From positions 10,563 to 19,543 of the forward strand of contig MGQF01000015.1 of NCBI GenBank assembly GCA_001797745.1: a stretch of 8,981 bases of DNA, in the 5' to 3' direction. Position numbers and translations under genes: made by a program. The notes under the pieces were generated by a model. The model was not told where the DNA came from and ran no database searches. It saw only the letters and a program-made list of their open reading frames with translations. Positions 1 to 7,051 of this stretch are shown here, in pieces. The stretch comes from Deltaproteobacteria bacterium RBG_13_52_11 (GTDB taxonomy: Bacteria > Desulfobacterota > B13-G15 > RBG-16-54-18). The stretch's first letter is position 1. Every line of letters begins with the position of its first letter.

Positions 1-248
1 ATCAACTCCCCCTTTTCCCCCACCACAAGCTTGCCGTGCTCCTCGACCAGATCGAGAATATCAGCAGGGTCAACGGTCCACCAGCCTTTGGTCCGCATGA
101 GCAACTCCCGACCCTTGAATCTTTTGGGCGTGACAAGATCAATGGTGCGAAACCAGGCTGCCCACCCGATCTCCGCCGGTGCCCTTAACACCGGGGTTAC
201 AGGATCGTGATATATGCGGCAGCGGCCGAATAGACGCAAACGGATCAT
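1..248 (-). CDS. Unrecognised protein, C-terminus beyond the left edge
   Basis: An open frame reads leftward from an ATG at 248-246 and runs off the window, giving about 82 residues without a stop. The visible part begins MIRLRLFGRC and is basic and rich in aromatic residues (GWAAWF near residue 28, KGWW near residue 55), followed by an acidic stretch (DPADILDLVEEHGK). I see no signal peptide, membrane segment or known catalytic motif. The ATG overlaps the TGA of the upstream gene as ATGA, the usual layout of translationally coupled genes, and this is the main support for it being real and for the start chosen. I do not recognise the family. The unknown partner gene and missing C-terminus prevent a functional call. 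Confidence 0.6.
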   Translation of the reverse strand, partial: MIRLRLFGRCRIYHDPVTPVLRAPAEIGWAAWFRTIDLVTPKRFKGRELLMRTKGWWTVDPADILDLVEEHGKLVVGEKGEL

Positions 249-589
249 GCAAAGACCTCTTTGATAAGCCTTGCTGCCTCTTCCCCTGCGGGCACGAGGC
301 CCTCAGGGACCTCGATCCCCTCCGCGCCCATGATCCGCGCAAGCAAAGAGCAATAGACTGCTGAGGCCGTAGCCGTATCCATAGCGATCCCCAACTGGTT
401 TGCAATACCCCAGGCCCTCTCGAAGAGGGCAAGCGCCTTTCCCCGCCACCTCCTGATGCGGAGGTCATAGGGTTGAATATCAAGCCTTTCCAGGAGCTCT
501 TGCTGGGCTGTCTCCATCGCTTTGAAGACCTTCCTCATGCCCTGTACCGAAGGATCCCTCCCCCATTCATCCCTGTCCGGCATCCTCAT
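245..589 (-). CDS. Unrecognised small helical protein
   Basis: This frame ends at TGA 247-245 and encodes about 114 residues from ATG 589. The start is uncertain: an ATG at 583 and a TTG at 613 are in frame, and a weak AAAGGG lies just before 589, while nothing resembling a ribosome binding site precedes the TTG. The product looks soluble and largely helical. It has a charged N-terminal half (KVFKAMETAQQELLERLDI), a central basic patch (RIRRWRGKALALFERAW) and an Ala-rich C-terminal half ending LIKEVFA. I see no signal peptide, membrane segment or enzyme motif and do not recognise the family. Its stop overlaps the next gene's start by four bases, so the two are probably co-translated and may act together. 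Confidence 0.6.
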   Translation of the reverse strand: MRMPDRDEWGRDPSVQGMRKVFKAMETAQQELLERLDIQPYDLRIRRWRGKALALFERAWGIANQLGIAMDTATASAVYCSLLARIMGAEGIEVPEGLVPAGEEAARLIKEVFA

Positions 590-730
590 TTGCCCTTTTA
601 CTGTTTGGTTCAATGATAACTGCGGCGAGAAGCGCCCATCTCTTCACTGAGAGAAAAACATAACCTGTAAAGAGGGGAAGCTGCTTCTCAAAGAGAGAAC
701 AGCCCCCCCCTTATCCTTAAGCCTTATTCC

Positions 731-943
731 CTATGGTTGAATATAAAGACCCTTTTTATCCTTAAATCTACTGCACACGATGACAACAAAATCAATGATC
801 GTCCAAATACCTACCCCACCCAACGTAATGAGCATTAAAATACCCGTGCCGATCTTGCCTACGTAGAACCTATGGACCCCAAACGACCCCAGAAAAAAGC
901 ATAACAAGATCATTGGTACAAAACCCTTGCTACTTTTTGCCAT
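731..943 (-). CDS. TM2 domain membrane protein, 70 aa
   Basis: A complete TM2 domain (PF05154 type) fills this short protein. A first hydrophobic helix (about residues 9-22) leads into the hallmark turn GVHRFYVGK at 22-30. A second long hydrophobic stretch (about 33-57) contains LGGVGIW and the conserved Asp in TIIDF (residue 51), and the end is the typical charged FKDKKG. TM2 proteins are small inner-membrane proteins of largely unknown role in bacteria. The start is well set: AGGAGGA at 957-951 lies seven bases before the ATG at 943. It follows another TM2-like gene by 21 bp on the same strand and the ribosome binding site fills that gap, so the two probably share a transcript. Confidence 0.88.
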   Translation of the reverse strand: MAKSSKGFVPMILLCFFLGSFGVHRFYVGKIGTGILMLITLGGVGIWTIIDFVVIVCSRFKDKKGLYIQP

Positions 944-964
944 AATGTGTTCCTCCTTTTCTAA

Positions 965-1261
965 TTAATAGTGGTCAAGCCTTTGCCCGGGATAGCAAAC
1001 GTATTTGCCATCTCCGTCTTGATAGTTGCCTGTCAATAGCAATATAGTGACCGTAAGAGAATGAGCGACGTCTGTTACAAGCAAGAAAACCCCTAACAGA
1101 ATTTTTCCAGATACGAAACAGTATATCCATCCGATCGTGAGCCCAATATCGATAAACCCCTGGAGATTTCTCTTTAAATAAAATTGCTGAAGTCCTATGA
1201 AACCAAAGACCGCTGACAAACAGACAGCAACAACATAGCTTTTTTCGGAAGGCACCTTCAT
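965..1261 (-). CDS. Divergent TM2-like membrane protein, 98 aa
   Basis: The protein has three hydrophobic segments, at about residues 8-23, 36-51 and 55-77. The first ends in FGFIGLQQFYLKRNLQG, which matches the TM2 pattern LG..G.HrFYlGk..G with QQ in place of HR and Lys in place of Gly. The end (LLLTGNYQDGDGKYV) also resembles the charged tail after TM2 domains, where Asp-rich residues precede a short tail. The insert between helix 2 and the tail makes it longer than the neighbouring 70-aa TM2 protein. Only the Met at 1261 precedes the first helix, so the start is likely, although the upstream GCGGGAT is a poor ribosome binding site. It is first of two genes in a probable operon. TM2-like membership is inferred from motif spacing; function is unknown. 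Confidence 0.75.
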   Translation of the reverse strand: MKVPSEKSYVVAVCLSAVFGFIGLQQFYLKRNLQGFIDIGLTIGWIYCFVSGKILLGVFLLVTDVAHSLTVTILLLTGNYQDGDGKYVCYPGQRLDHY

Positions 1262-1275
1262 ATATCCCGCAGAAC

Positions 1276-1305
1276 CATATAATTCATACCATTTTTAACA
1301 GTCAA
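1276..1305 (-). promoter_or_regulatory. Candidate sigma-70 promoter for the TM2 pair
   Basis: On the minus strand TTGACT (1305-1300) is followed 17 bases later by TTATAT (1282-1277), or 18 bases later by TATATG (1281-1276). A transcript from here would start only about ten bases before the ATG at 1261, so the leader would be very short, in line with the weak ribosome binding site of that gene. Read by eye only. Confidence 0.4.
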
Positions 1306-1469
1306 TATACAAATCAAAAAGTAAGGCAAAAAACAAGCCCTCCCCTTCTTCACGTAGTGCTTTTTCCTCAAATATTCACCGCATCTTGAAGCATCCCCTC
1401 AAACTCCCTTCACCCCGTGAACGCTTGAAGACGATGAGACAAGAACAATGAAAAATGAAAAGAAAACCC

Positions 1470-1498
1470 TTGCCTATTAACCCATAATTCTGTATAGT
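1470..1498 (+). promoter_or_regulatory. Candidate sigma-70 promoter for the radical SAM-nagZ-namZ block
   Basis: TTGCCT (1470-1475) and TATAGT (1493-1498) are separated by exactly 17 bases, with a TG directly before the -10 box. Transcription would start near 1505 and leave a leader of about 75 bases before the ATG at 1579. It is the best promoter match in the divergent region. Confidence 0.5.
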
Positions 1499-1578
1499 AG
1501 ACTATTATAACGAAATTTCCCCTCTTTTTTTCATCCCCGTAGGCACGTAGCGGACGGCAAGTAGCGAAAGGATCAATA

Positions 1579-3087
1579 ATGAATATTCTCTTGGTCTATC
1601 CCCGATACCCCGACACCTTCTGGAGCTTCAGGCATGCCTTGAAGTTCATCTCCAAAAAGGCGTCCTTTCCCCCGCTGGGTCTACTGACCGTTGCCTCCAT
1701 GCTCCCCCGGGAGTGGGAAAAGAGGCTCATCGACATGAACGTCAGGCCCTTAAAAGATGAGGCACTCCAGTGGGCTGACTACGTCTTCATCAGCGCCATG
1801 GCCGTCCAGAGGGAATCGGCGCAAGAGGTGCTCGACCGGTGTAAAAAAATAGGGGTCAAGACAGTGGCAGGAGGCCCCCTCTTTACCGCTGCGCATGAGG
1901 AATTTAAGGATGTAGATCACCTGGTCCTCAATGAGGCCGAGAAGACCCTCCCTCCATTTGTGGAAGACCTCCAGAGAGGATCCCCCCGGCATTGCTACAC
2001 CACCCGTGAGTGGCCCGATCTCGAAGAGACCCCGATCCCCCTCTGGGGACTCCTCGCAATGAAAGACTATGCCTCCATGAACATCCAATATTCCCGGGGG
2101 TGCCCCTTCAACTGCGAGTTCTGTGACATCATCGTGTTGAACGGCAGGGTGCCCCGGACAAAGGGCAAGGGACAGATCGTAGCCGAGTTGGCGAGCCTCT
2201 ATGATCATGGGTGGAGAGGGCCGGTATTCTTTGTCGACGATAATTTCATCGGGCACAGAAAGAAGTTAAAAGCGGAGATCATGCCGGCTATCATTGAATG
2301 GATACAGGAGAGGGATTTCCCCTTTTCGTTCTTTACCGAGGCGTCCATAGACCTCTCTGACGACGAAGAGCTCATGCGATTGATGGTGAAGGCGGGGTTC
2401 GACACGGTATTCGTCGGCATCGAGACCCCCCATGAAGAGAGCTTGACCGAATGCAGTAAGCTTCAGAACAGAAACCGGGACTTGGTGGCCAGCGTCCAAA
2501 AGATCCAGCAATACGGCCTTCAGGTGACGGGGGGATTTATCGTGGGGTTTGACAGCGATCCCCCTTCCATCTTTGAGAGGCAGATCAATTTCATCCAAAA
2601 GAGCGGGATTGTCACTGCCATGGTGGGCCTGCTCAATGCCCCGCGGGGGACCCGCCTCTACAAGCGCCTGGACAAAGAGAACCGCCTGGTGCATGGCATC
2701 ACGGGCGATAACACCGATTGCTCCATAAACTTCGTCCCCAAGATGGGTTACGAAACACTCGTCGCTGGTTACGAAAAGATCGTGAAGACCATCTACGCGC
2801 CGAGCAATTACTACAAGAGGATCAGGACCTTTTTCCGCGAATACAAGCCTTACAACATTCAGACCCCCCCCTATAATTTTCCCTATCTCATGGCATTTCT
2901 GAAGTCCATATGGCTTTTGGGGATCAGGGGGAGGGAGCGATTCCAGTATTGGAGGCTCCTCGTTTCGACGCTGCTCAGGCGTCCCCGGTCCATCCCCCTT
3001 GCCGTCACCCTTGCCATCTATGGATTCCACTTCAGAAAGGTCTTCGACGCGCTCGTGCGAGTTCCCAGTGAAAGAGGGATCGTATAA
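1579..3087 (+). CDS. B12-binding-type radical SAM protein with C-terminal extension (DUF4070-like)
   Basis: The N-terminal part (about residues 1-140) has the Rossmann-like cobalamin-binding fold pattern: NILLVYPRYP at the start, PPLGLLTVASMLP, the IDMN segment at 51-54 in place of DxHxxG, ADYVFISAM, and the glycine turn VAGGPLFTA at 96-104. The radical SAM core follows with RGCPFNCEFC, placing the 4Fe-4S ligands at C175, C179 and C182. Later core elements are FVDDNF (218-223), VGIETP (279-284) and GGFIVGFD (318-325). The C-terminal 150 residues resemble the DUF4070 extension common in this class, which includes the hopanoid methylase HpnP. Enzymes of this class often methylate unactivated carbons, but the substrate here is unknown. 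AAGGA at 1568-1572 supports the start. nagZ follows 58 bp downstream on the same strand. Confidence 0.9.
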   Translation: MNILLVYPRYPDTFWSFRHALKFISKKASFPPLGLLTVASMLPREWEKRLIDMNVRPLKDEALQWADYVFISAMAVQRESAQEVLDRCKKIGVKTVAGGPLFTAAHEEFKDVDHLVLNEAEKTLPPFVEDLQRGSPRHCYTTREWPDLEETPIPLWGLLAMKDYASMNIQYSRGCPFNCEFCDIIVLNGRVPRTKGKGQIVAELASLYDHGWRGPVFFVDDNFIGHRKKLKAEIMPAIIEWIQERDFPFSFFTEASIDLSDDEELMRLMVKAGFDTVFVGIETPHEESLTECSKLQNRNRDLVASVQKIQQYGLQVTGGFIVGFDSDPPSIFERQINFIQKSGIVTAMVGLLNAPRGTRLYKRLDKENRLVHGITGDNTDCSINFVPKMGYETLVAGYEKIVKTIYAPSNYYKRIRTFFREYKPYNIQTPPYNFPYLMAFLKSIWLLGIRGRERFQYWRLLVSTLLRRPRSIPLAVTLAIYGFHFRKVFDALVRVPSERGIV

Positions 3088-3145
3088 GGGGCAATTCCCA
3101 CCGTTCATCTTTTTTCTGAAACGAATGATGCCCTGGAGAACTTCT

Positions 3146-4249
3146 ATGGGTGCGCTGAGGGGCCAGATCGCCCAGACCGTGATGATGGGGATCGCCGGGC
3201 TCACCCCCACGCAAGAGGAGCGGGTATTGATCGAGCAGGGGGTGGGCGGGGTCATCCTCTTTGAGCGCAATTGCCTTTCCCCGGCCCAGATTGCCGAGCT
3301 GATCGATAATCTGCAGGAAATTGCCCTTTCCCAAGGGCCGGGGGGCCCTCTGATCATTGCCATCGATCAGGAGCACGGCCCCGTAGCCAGAATCAAACAA
3401 GGCGTCATCCCCTTTCCCAGCGCCTGGGATCTCGGGCAAATCGGCGATCCAGCGCTCGTGCGCCAGGCAGCCGGTATCTGCGGCAAGGAGCTGGCCTTAA
3501 TAGGGATCACGATGAACCTGGCGCCGGTGGCCGACCTCCTCCTGCACCCTGAGAATCGCGTGATCGGCCGGCGGAGCTTTGGGAAAGACCCTCATAAAGT
3601 AGCAGCTATGGTCACGGCGTTTATCGAGGGGCTCCAGGGCGAAGGGGTTGCTGCCTGCGTCAAGCACTTTCCCGGCCACGGGGCCACGGGGATTGACAGC
3701 CACCAGGAGCTGCCCATTATCGAGCGCTCCCGCGAGGAGCTGGAGCAGGCAGAGCTGATCCCCTTTCAGCAGGCAATACAGGCCGAGGTGGCGGCAGTCA
3801 TGCCTGGCCACATTCTCTCCCCTGCCTTCGACGCCGAACGACCAGCCACCCTCTCCCCTTCCATCATTCAAGGCCTGCTTCGCCAGGCGCTCGGCTTCGA
3901 CGGCGTTGTGATCTCCGATGACCTTTGCATGGGTGCCTTGGCCTCATGGGGAAGCATAGAGGAGCGCGGCTGCGCGGCCTTCAAGGCAGGGGTGGATTGC
4001 CTATTGGTGGGGCAGGAAAAGGTCCACGGGCTGCTCACGGCCCTGGACAAGGGCCTAAAGTCCGGGGCAATCCCTGAAGAACGGATCGTAGAGGCCCTCG
4101 CAAGAATCAGGAGGCTCAAGGAACGATATCCCTATAGAGGGCGAGGAGACGTGGCAAGGCTGAGGCAAGAGCAAGATGTGGCCTTTGCTCAGGAGCTCTT
4201 TGAGAGGATAAAGGATGAGGCAAGTGATCCTGGGCATCGAGCGGCTTAA
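3146..4249 (+). CDS. nagZ: Beta-N-acetylglucosaminidase NagZ (GH3)
   Basis: The product (367 residues) removes terminal GlcNAc from GlcNAc-1,6-anhydroMurNAc or GlcNAc-MurNAc fragments during peptidoglycan recycling. Visible GH3 marks are the DQEHGPVARI segment (residues 74-83), NLAPVADL, GRRSFG, the KHFPGHG loop at 173-179 followed by the Asp-His dyad in DSH (D184, H186), MPGHI, and the nucleophile region ISDDLCMGA with D258/D259. There is no signal peptide, so it should be cytoplasmic. The start at 3146 is chosen because GGAG (3135-3138) sits seven bases before it and the protein then begins at the usual NagZ position (GQIAQTVMMGIAG). In-frame starts at 2999, 3125 and 3128 would add non-homologous residues, and 2999 would overlap the upstream gene. 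It ends 35 bp inside namZ. Confidence 0.92.
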   Translation: MGALRGQIAQTVMMGIAGLTPTQEERVLIEQGVGGVILFERNCLSPAQIAELIDNLQEIALSQGPGGPLIIAIDQEHGPVARIKQGVIPFPSAWDLGQIGDPALVRQAAGICGKELALIGITMNLAPVADLLLHPENRVIGRRSFGKDPHKVAAMVTAFIEGLQGEGVAACVKHFPGHGATGIDSHQELPIIERSREELEQAELIPFQQAIQAEVAAVMPGHILSPAFDAERPATLSPSIIQGLLRQALGFDGVVISDDLCMGALASWGSIEERGCAAFKAGVDCLLVGQEKVHGLLTALDKGLKSGAIPEERIVEALARIRRLKERYPYRGRGDVARLRQEQDVAFAQELFERIKDEASDPGHRAA

Positions 4250-5390
4250 AGAGCTGCACCCTTCCTGGCTTGAGGAGGCGCGCATCGGGCTTTTGATCAA
4301 CCAGGCCTCCGTCGATCCATCCTTCAGGCCGACCAGGGCAATCGTGGCCGAGTTGGCAGGCAGGAACCTCCGGGCCCTCTTCTCCCCCCAGCACGGGATC
4401 AAGGGCGAGGCCCAGGCCAACATGGTGGAGACAGAGGACGAAATCGATCCTGATCTGAAAGTCCCCATCTACAGCCTCTACTCCCGCGAGACCCGGACCC
4501 CAACTGAGGAGATGCTGGCGCGGATCGACTGCCTGCTCATCGATCTGCAGGATGTCGGCACCAGGGTCTACACCTTCGCCACTACCATGGGGCTCTGCCT
4601 GGAGGCAGCAGCCCAATACAAAAAGAAGGTAGTTGTCTTGGACCGCCCCAACCCCATCAACGCGGAGCAGGTGGAGGGAAATGTATTAAAGGAAAAACTG
4701 CGCTCCTTTGTCGGCTACCACCCTCTCCCCATGCGCCATGGGATGACCATGGGTGAGCTGGCCCAATTCTTCAACACGGAACGCCGGATTGGGGCGGACC
4801 TCGAAATCATCCCCATGGAAGGCTATAAGAGGGAGCACCTCTTCCCCGACACCGGCCTCCCCTGGGTGCCGCCCTCTCCCAACATGTTGACACCCGCTAC
4901 TGCCCTGGCCTACCCCGGCCAGGTCCTGCTGGAGGGGACCAACCTCTCAGAGGGGAGGGGGACCCCTAAACCCTTTGAATGCCTCGGCGCCCCGTACATC
5001 GATTCCCGCCTGCTGAGGCAACGATTGGAAAACAGAAAACTCCCCGGCTGTTGCTTCCAGGAGACCTCCTTTACCCCGCACTTTGACAAATGGAAGGGAG
5101 AACTGTGCCACGGTCTTCAGATACAGGTCACAGACCCCAGGGCCTATAAACCCTTTTACACGACCCTCGCTATCATTCAAGAGATAATGACAGCATGGCC
5201 CGACGCGTTCTCCTGGCTCCCCCCACCCTATGAGTATGAGTTCGAAAGGCTCCCCATCGACATCATCACCGGAGATGAGGTGATCAGAAAGGGGTTGGAA
5301 CAGGGAATTGACCTTGATGAGCTGGAGGCGGGCTGGCAGGGAGAACTGGAGGGGTTTCTAGCAATCAGAAGGCAGTACCTGCTTTATTAA
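4215..5390 (+). CDS. namZ: Exo-beta-N-acetylmuramidase NamZ (DUF1343, GH171)
   Basis: The whole 391-residue protein matches the DUF1343 pattern of Bacillus subtilis YbbC/NamZ, which releases MurNAc from the non-reducing end of MurNAc-GlcNAc. Motifs in order are ARIGLLINQAS (22-32), SPQHGIKGEAQA (57-68), LIDLQDVGTRVYT (108-120), LDRPNP (142-147), PMRHGMTMGEL (172-182), WVPPSPNM (217-224) and EGTNLSEGRGT (240-250). The domain begins at the very N-terminus with no signal peptide, unlike the secreted Bacillus enzyme, so it probably works in the cytoplasm with NagZ. AGGA at 4205-4208 lies six bases before the ATG, and the gene overlaps nagZ by 35 bp, so translation is probably coupled. Alternating NagZ and NamZ action would degrade a glycan chain stepwise to monosaccharides. 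Confidence 0.92.
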   Translation: MRQVILGIERLKELHPSWLEEARIGLLINQASVDPSFRPTRAIVAELAGRNLRALFSPQHGIKGEAQANMVETEDEIDPDLKVPIYSLYSRETRTPTEEMLARIDCLLIDLQDVGTRVYTFATTMGLCLEAAAQYKKKVVVLDRPNPINAEQVEGNVLKEKLRSFVGYHPLPMRHGMTMGELAQFFNTERRIGADLEIIPMEGYKREHLFPDTGLPWVPPSPNMLTPATALAYPGQVLLEGTNLSEGRGTPKPFECLGAPYIDSRLLRQRLENRKLPGCCFQETSFTPHFDKWKGELCHGLQIQVTDPRAYKPFYTTLAIIQEIMTAWPDAFSWLPPPYEYEFERLPIDIITGDEVIRKGLEQGIDLDELEAGWQGELEGFLAIRRQYLLY

Positions 5391-5447
5391 GGGCTATTTT
5401 TTAAAAGAAATCATCAGCATGGAACATCATTAAAAACTGTTAAGTTC

Positions 5448-5468
5448 ATCTTATAACCTTTATAAGAT
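5448..5468. terminator. AT-rich hairpin between convergent genes
   Basis: A perfect inverted repeat has 9-base arms, ATCTTATAA (5448-5456) and TTATAAGAT (5460-5468), around a CCT loop. It sits between the end of namZ and the stop of the minus-strand radical SAM gene, two bases beyond that stop. On the minus strand a TTTTT run follows about ten bases later; on the plus strand only CTTTAT follows. The stem has few GC pairs, so its strength as an intrinsic terminator is doubtful. Confidence 0.4.
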
Positions 5469-5470
5469 CT

Positions 5471-7051
5471 TTATCCGCATGACTCTTGCAAGGGAGTACT
5501 GACGCTCACCGTCTTGAGCGGCGTATCTATCTCTGAGTTGAGGTAGGCGTTTTGGTCATGATACAGCGCTCCCTTCGGTAACCACTTCCACAGGGGTCCT
5601 AGGTCCTTTCGTATCAGGTCTGCAAAGAACTGAGGAAGTTCATGTGTCTGCTGTTCGAAATAGTCCCGGAACTGGGGGTCGGCGTCGAGCCGTTGACGCA
5701 ATTCAGTGTAGTACTTGAGTCTACCAAAACCTTCTGACGATACTGCCCGCACCACATTCATCCACCGCGGGATCGTGGACTCGCTTGCTCTAAAGCGGTT
5801 GAAAATTGAGCGCCATGAAAACGTGTGCTTGGTCACCGCGATCACGTGATCGTAGAAGTCAGGCCAGGAATAGTTCTTCGGCTTCACGTTCATGGCCTGA
5901 TTGTTGTCCAAGAAGTGGAACGGGAATGGTAGTACGCGGTTGGCGCGTTGGTATTCGAGGTTGGACGGCGCGGCCTGTCCAAACGCGGAAAGCAGGGAAT
6001 AGGCAGGAAACGCGCCTGGTGTCATGTCCACAAATCGTTTCGTGAGCTCAAAGGGTTCCGACCCTTTGTCCACGTCAAGTCCGAACACGAAGTTGGTTTG
6101 TACGTAAGGTATGTACCTCAAGATCATGTTGACATGTTCGGAGACCTGTAAAACTTTGTCCATCCCATTCTTCGCACCGGTCTTCGATTTGTCGCCCAGG
6201 TCGTACCACGACTCAATACCGGGCAGGATGGCCATGCATCCGTTTCGTTTGAGCCGCTTCAGGCGCGGTTCCGACAGGAGGGACAGGCTGCTCTCGGCTA
6301 TGAAGTCGATGCTGCCTGGAGGCACGGCCTCCTCGATCGCTCCCATGCAGTCGTCGAATCTGACCCCGAAGTTCGGATCGTGCCAGCCTATGCGCGGTCG
6401 CCTAAGCTTCCGCACGAGGAACCGCAGGTCCTCCTTGATCACATCGAAGTCCAATGGCTGATAGGGTATGACTGAATCGATACAAAAGCTGCAGGTGTAG
6501 GGGCACCCCAGACTGCCGATCATCGGAACGATCTTGAGGAACGGTGATTTCCGGAGAGTCGGCTCGATGAACTTCCAACGCTCGACTACCCCGGGGAGTG
6601 TCGTGGGCTGCTGTTTAGCAGCGATGTGCATACCAATTGGCCGGTGCTGCGAGCAGTCATTCAAAACATCACGGATCACCGTCTTGTCGGTAAAACCCAG
6701 GACATAGTCGAAATATTGCCGCGCGTCCTGGGGGTAGCAGCGGGCATGTGGGCCGCCGAGTGCCGTGACAGCGCCGTTCGAACGGAATAGGTTGCTCAGC
6801 GAGTATGCCAGTTGAGCAGCCTCCGTGAACGCGCCTATGAAGACGATGTCGACGTTGTCTGGTAACTCCTCTACTAGATTCTCAAAACCGGTATAGCACA
6901 CGAGTGTGACGTCATGTCCTGCTTCTTCGCACCACACGGCTACGACTTGGGGCATGATGCTCGCAAGATTGGCATTCATGACGCGCGCGTACAATCTTCG
7001 CGTCGGCGCTTTGGTGACGAGGTCAATAATGGCGACACGTAGTTTACGCAT
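5471..7051 (-). CDS. Orphan B12-binding-type radical SAM protein, 526 aa
   Basis: The N-terminal 140 residues look like a cobalamin-binding domain: KLRVAIIDL at the start, VVAVWCEEAGHDVTLVCYTG (36-55), DIVFIGAFTEAA and the turn ALGGPHARCYP (97-107), without a DxHxxG motif. The radical SAM core has GSLGCPYTCSFC, with cluster ligands C183, C187 and C190, then GWHDPNFGVRFDD (222-234), LPGIESWYDLG (276-286) and NFVFGLDVD (320-328). The C-terminal 150 residues are of unknown type. The reaction and substrate cannot be read from the sequence, and it resembles the other radical SAM protein here only in architecture. The start at 7051 agrees with the first beta strand but has no clear ribosome binding site. 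The gene stands alone, converging on namZ, and its start lies at the end of a transposase remnant, which suggests transfer. Confidence 0.85.
   Translation of the reverse strand: MRKLRVAIIDLVTKAPTRRLYARVMNANLASIMPQVVAVWCEEAGHDVTLVCYTGFENLVEELPDNVDIVFIGAFTEAAQLAYSLSNLFRSNGAVTALGGPHARCYPQDARQYFDYVLGFTDKTVIRDVLNDCSQHRPIGMHIAAKQQPTTLPGVVERWKFIEPTLRKSPFLKIVPMIGSLGCPYTCSFCIDSVIPYQPLDFDVIKEDLRFLVRKLRRPRIGWHDPNFGVRFDDCMGAIEEAVPPGSIDFIAESSLSLLSEPRLKRLKRNGCMAILPGIESWYDLGDKSKTGAKNGMDKVLQVSEHVNMILRYIPYVQTNFVFGLDVDKGSEPFELTKRFVDMTPGAFPAYSLLSAFGQAAPSNLEYQRANRVLPFPFHFLDNNQAMNVKPKNYSWPDFYDHVIAVTKHTFSWRSIFNRFRASESTIPRWMNVVRAVSSEGFGRLKYYTELRQRLDADPQFRDYFEQQTHELPQFFADLIRKDLGPLWKWLPKGALYHDQNAYLNSEIDTPLKTVSVSTPLQESCG

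Larger units (their letters stand above)
1262..1578. other. Divergent intergenic region, 317 bp
   Basis: No credible gene lies in this stretch. It separates the minus-strand TM2 pair from the plus-strand radical SAM operon and carries one promoter candidate for each side (1276-1305 and 1470-1498). The middle (about 1330-1440) is rich in pyrimidines on the plus strand. It contains only a small hairpin, TTCAC-CCC-GTGAA near 1420, without a T-tract. I see no riboswitch-like fold that I can support. Confidence 0.6.

Noticed and set aside
139..483. Minus-strand open frame across the two coupled genes at the left edge
   Set aside because: It is a different frame inside the ATGA-coupled pair, rich in Arg, Ser and Pro as expected of an out-of-frame reading, and crosses both genes.
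679..693. Small hairpin GGGAAG-CTG-CTTCTC after the TM2 pair, considered as a terminator
   Set aside because: The stem includes a G-T pair, the loop is only three bases, and no T-run follows on either strand.
2999..3145. Upstream start for NagZ at 2999
   Set aside because: The added 49 residues have no NagZ similarity, overlap the radical SAM gene, and lack a good ribosome binding site; GGAG at 3135-3138 favours 3146.
2266..3363. Long minus-strand open frame of 365 codons opposite the radical SAM and nagZ genes
   Set aside because: It lies antisense to two well-supported genes, has no recognisable motif, and its composition follows from the GC-rich codons of the opposite strand.
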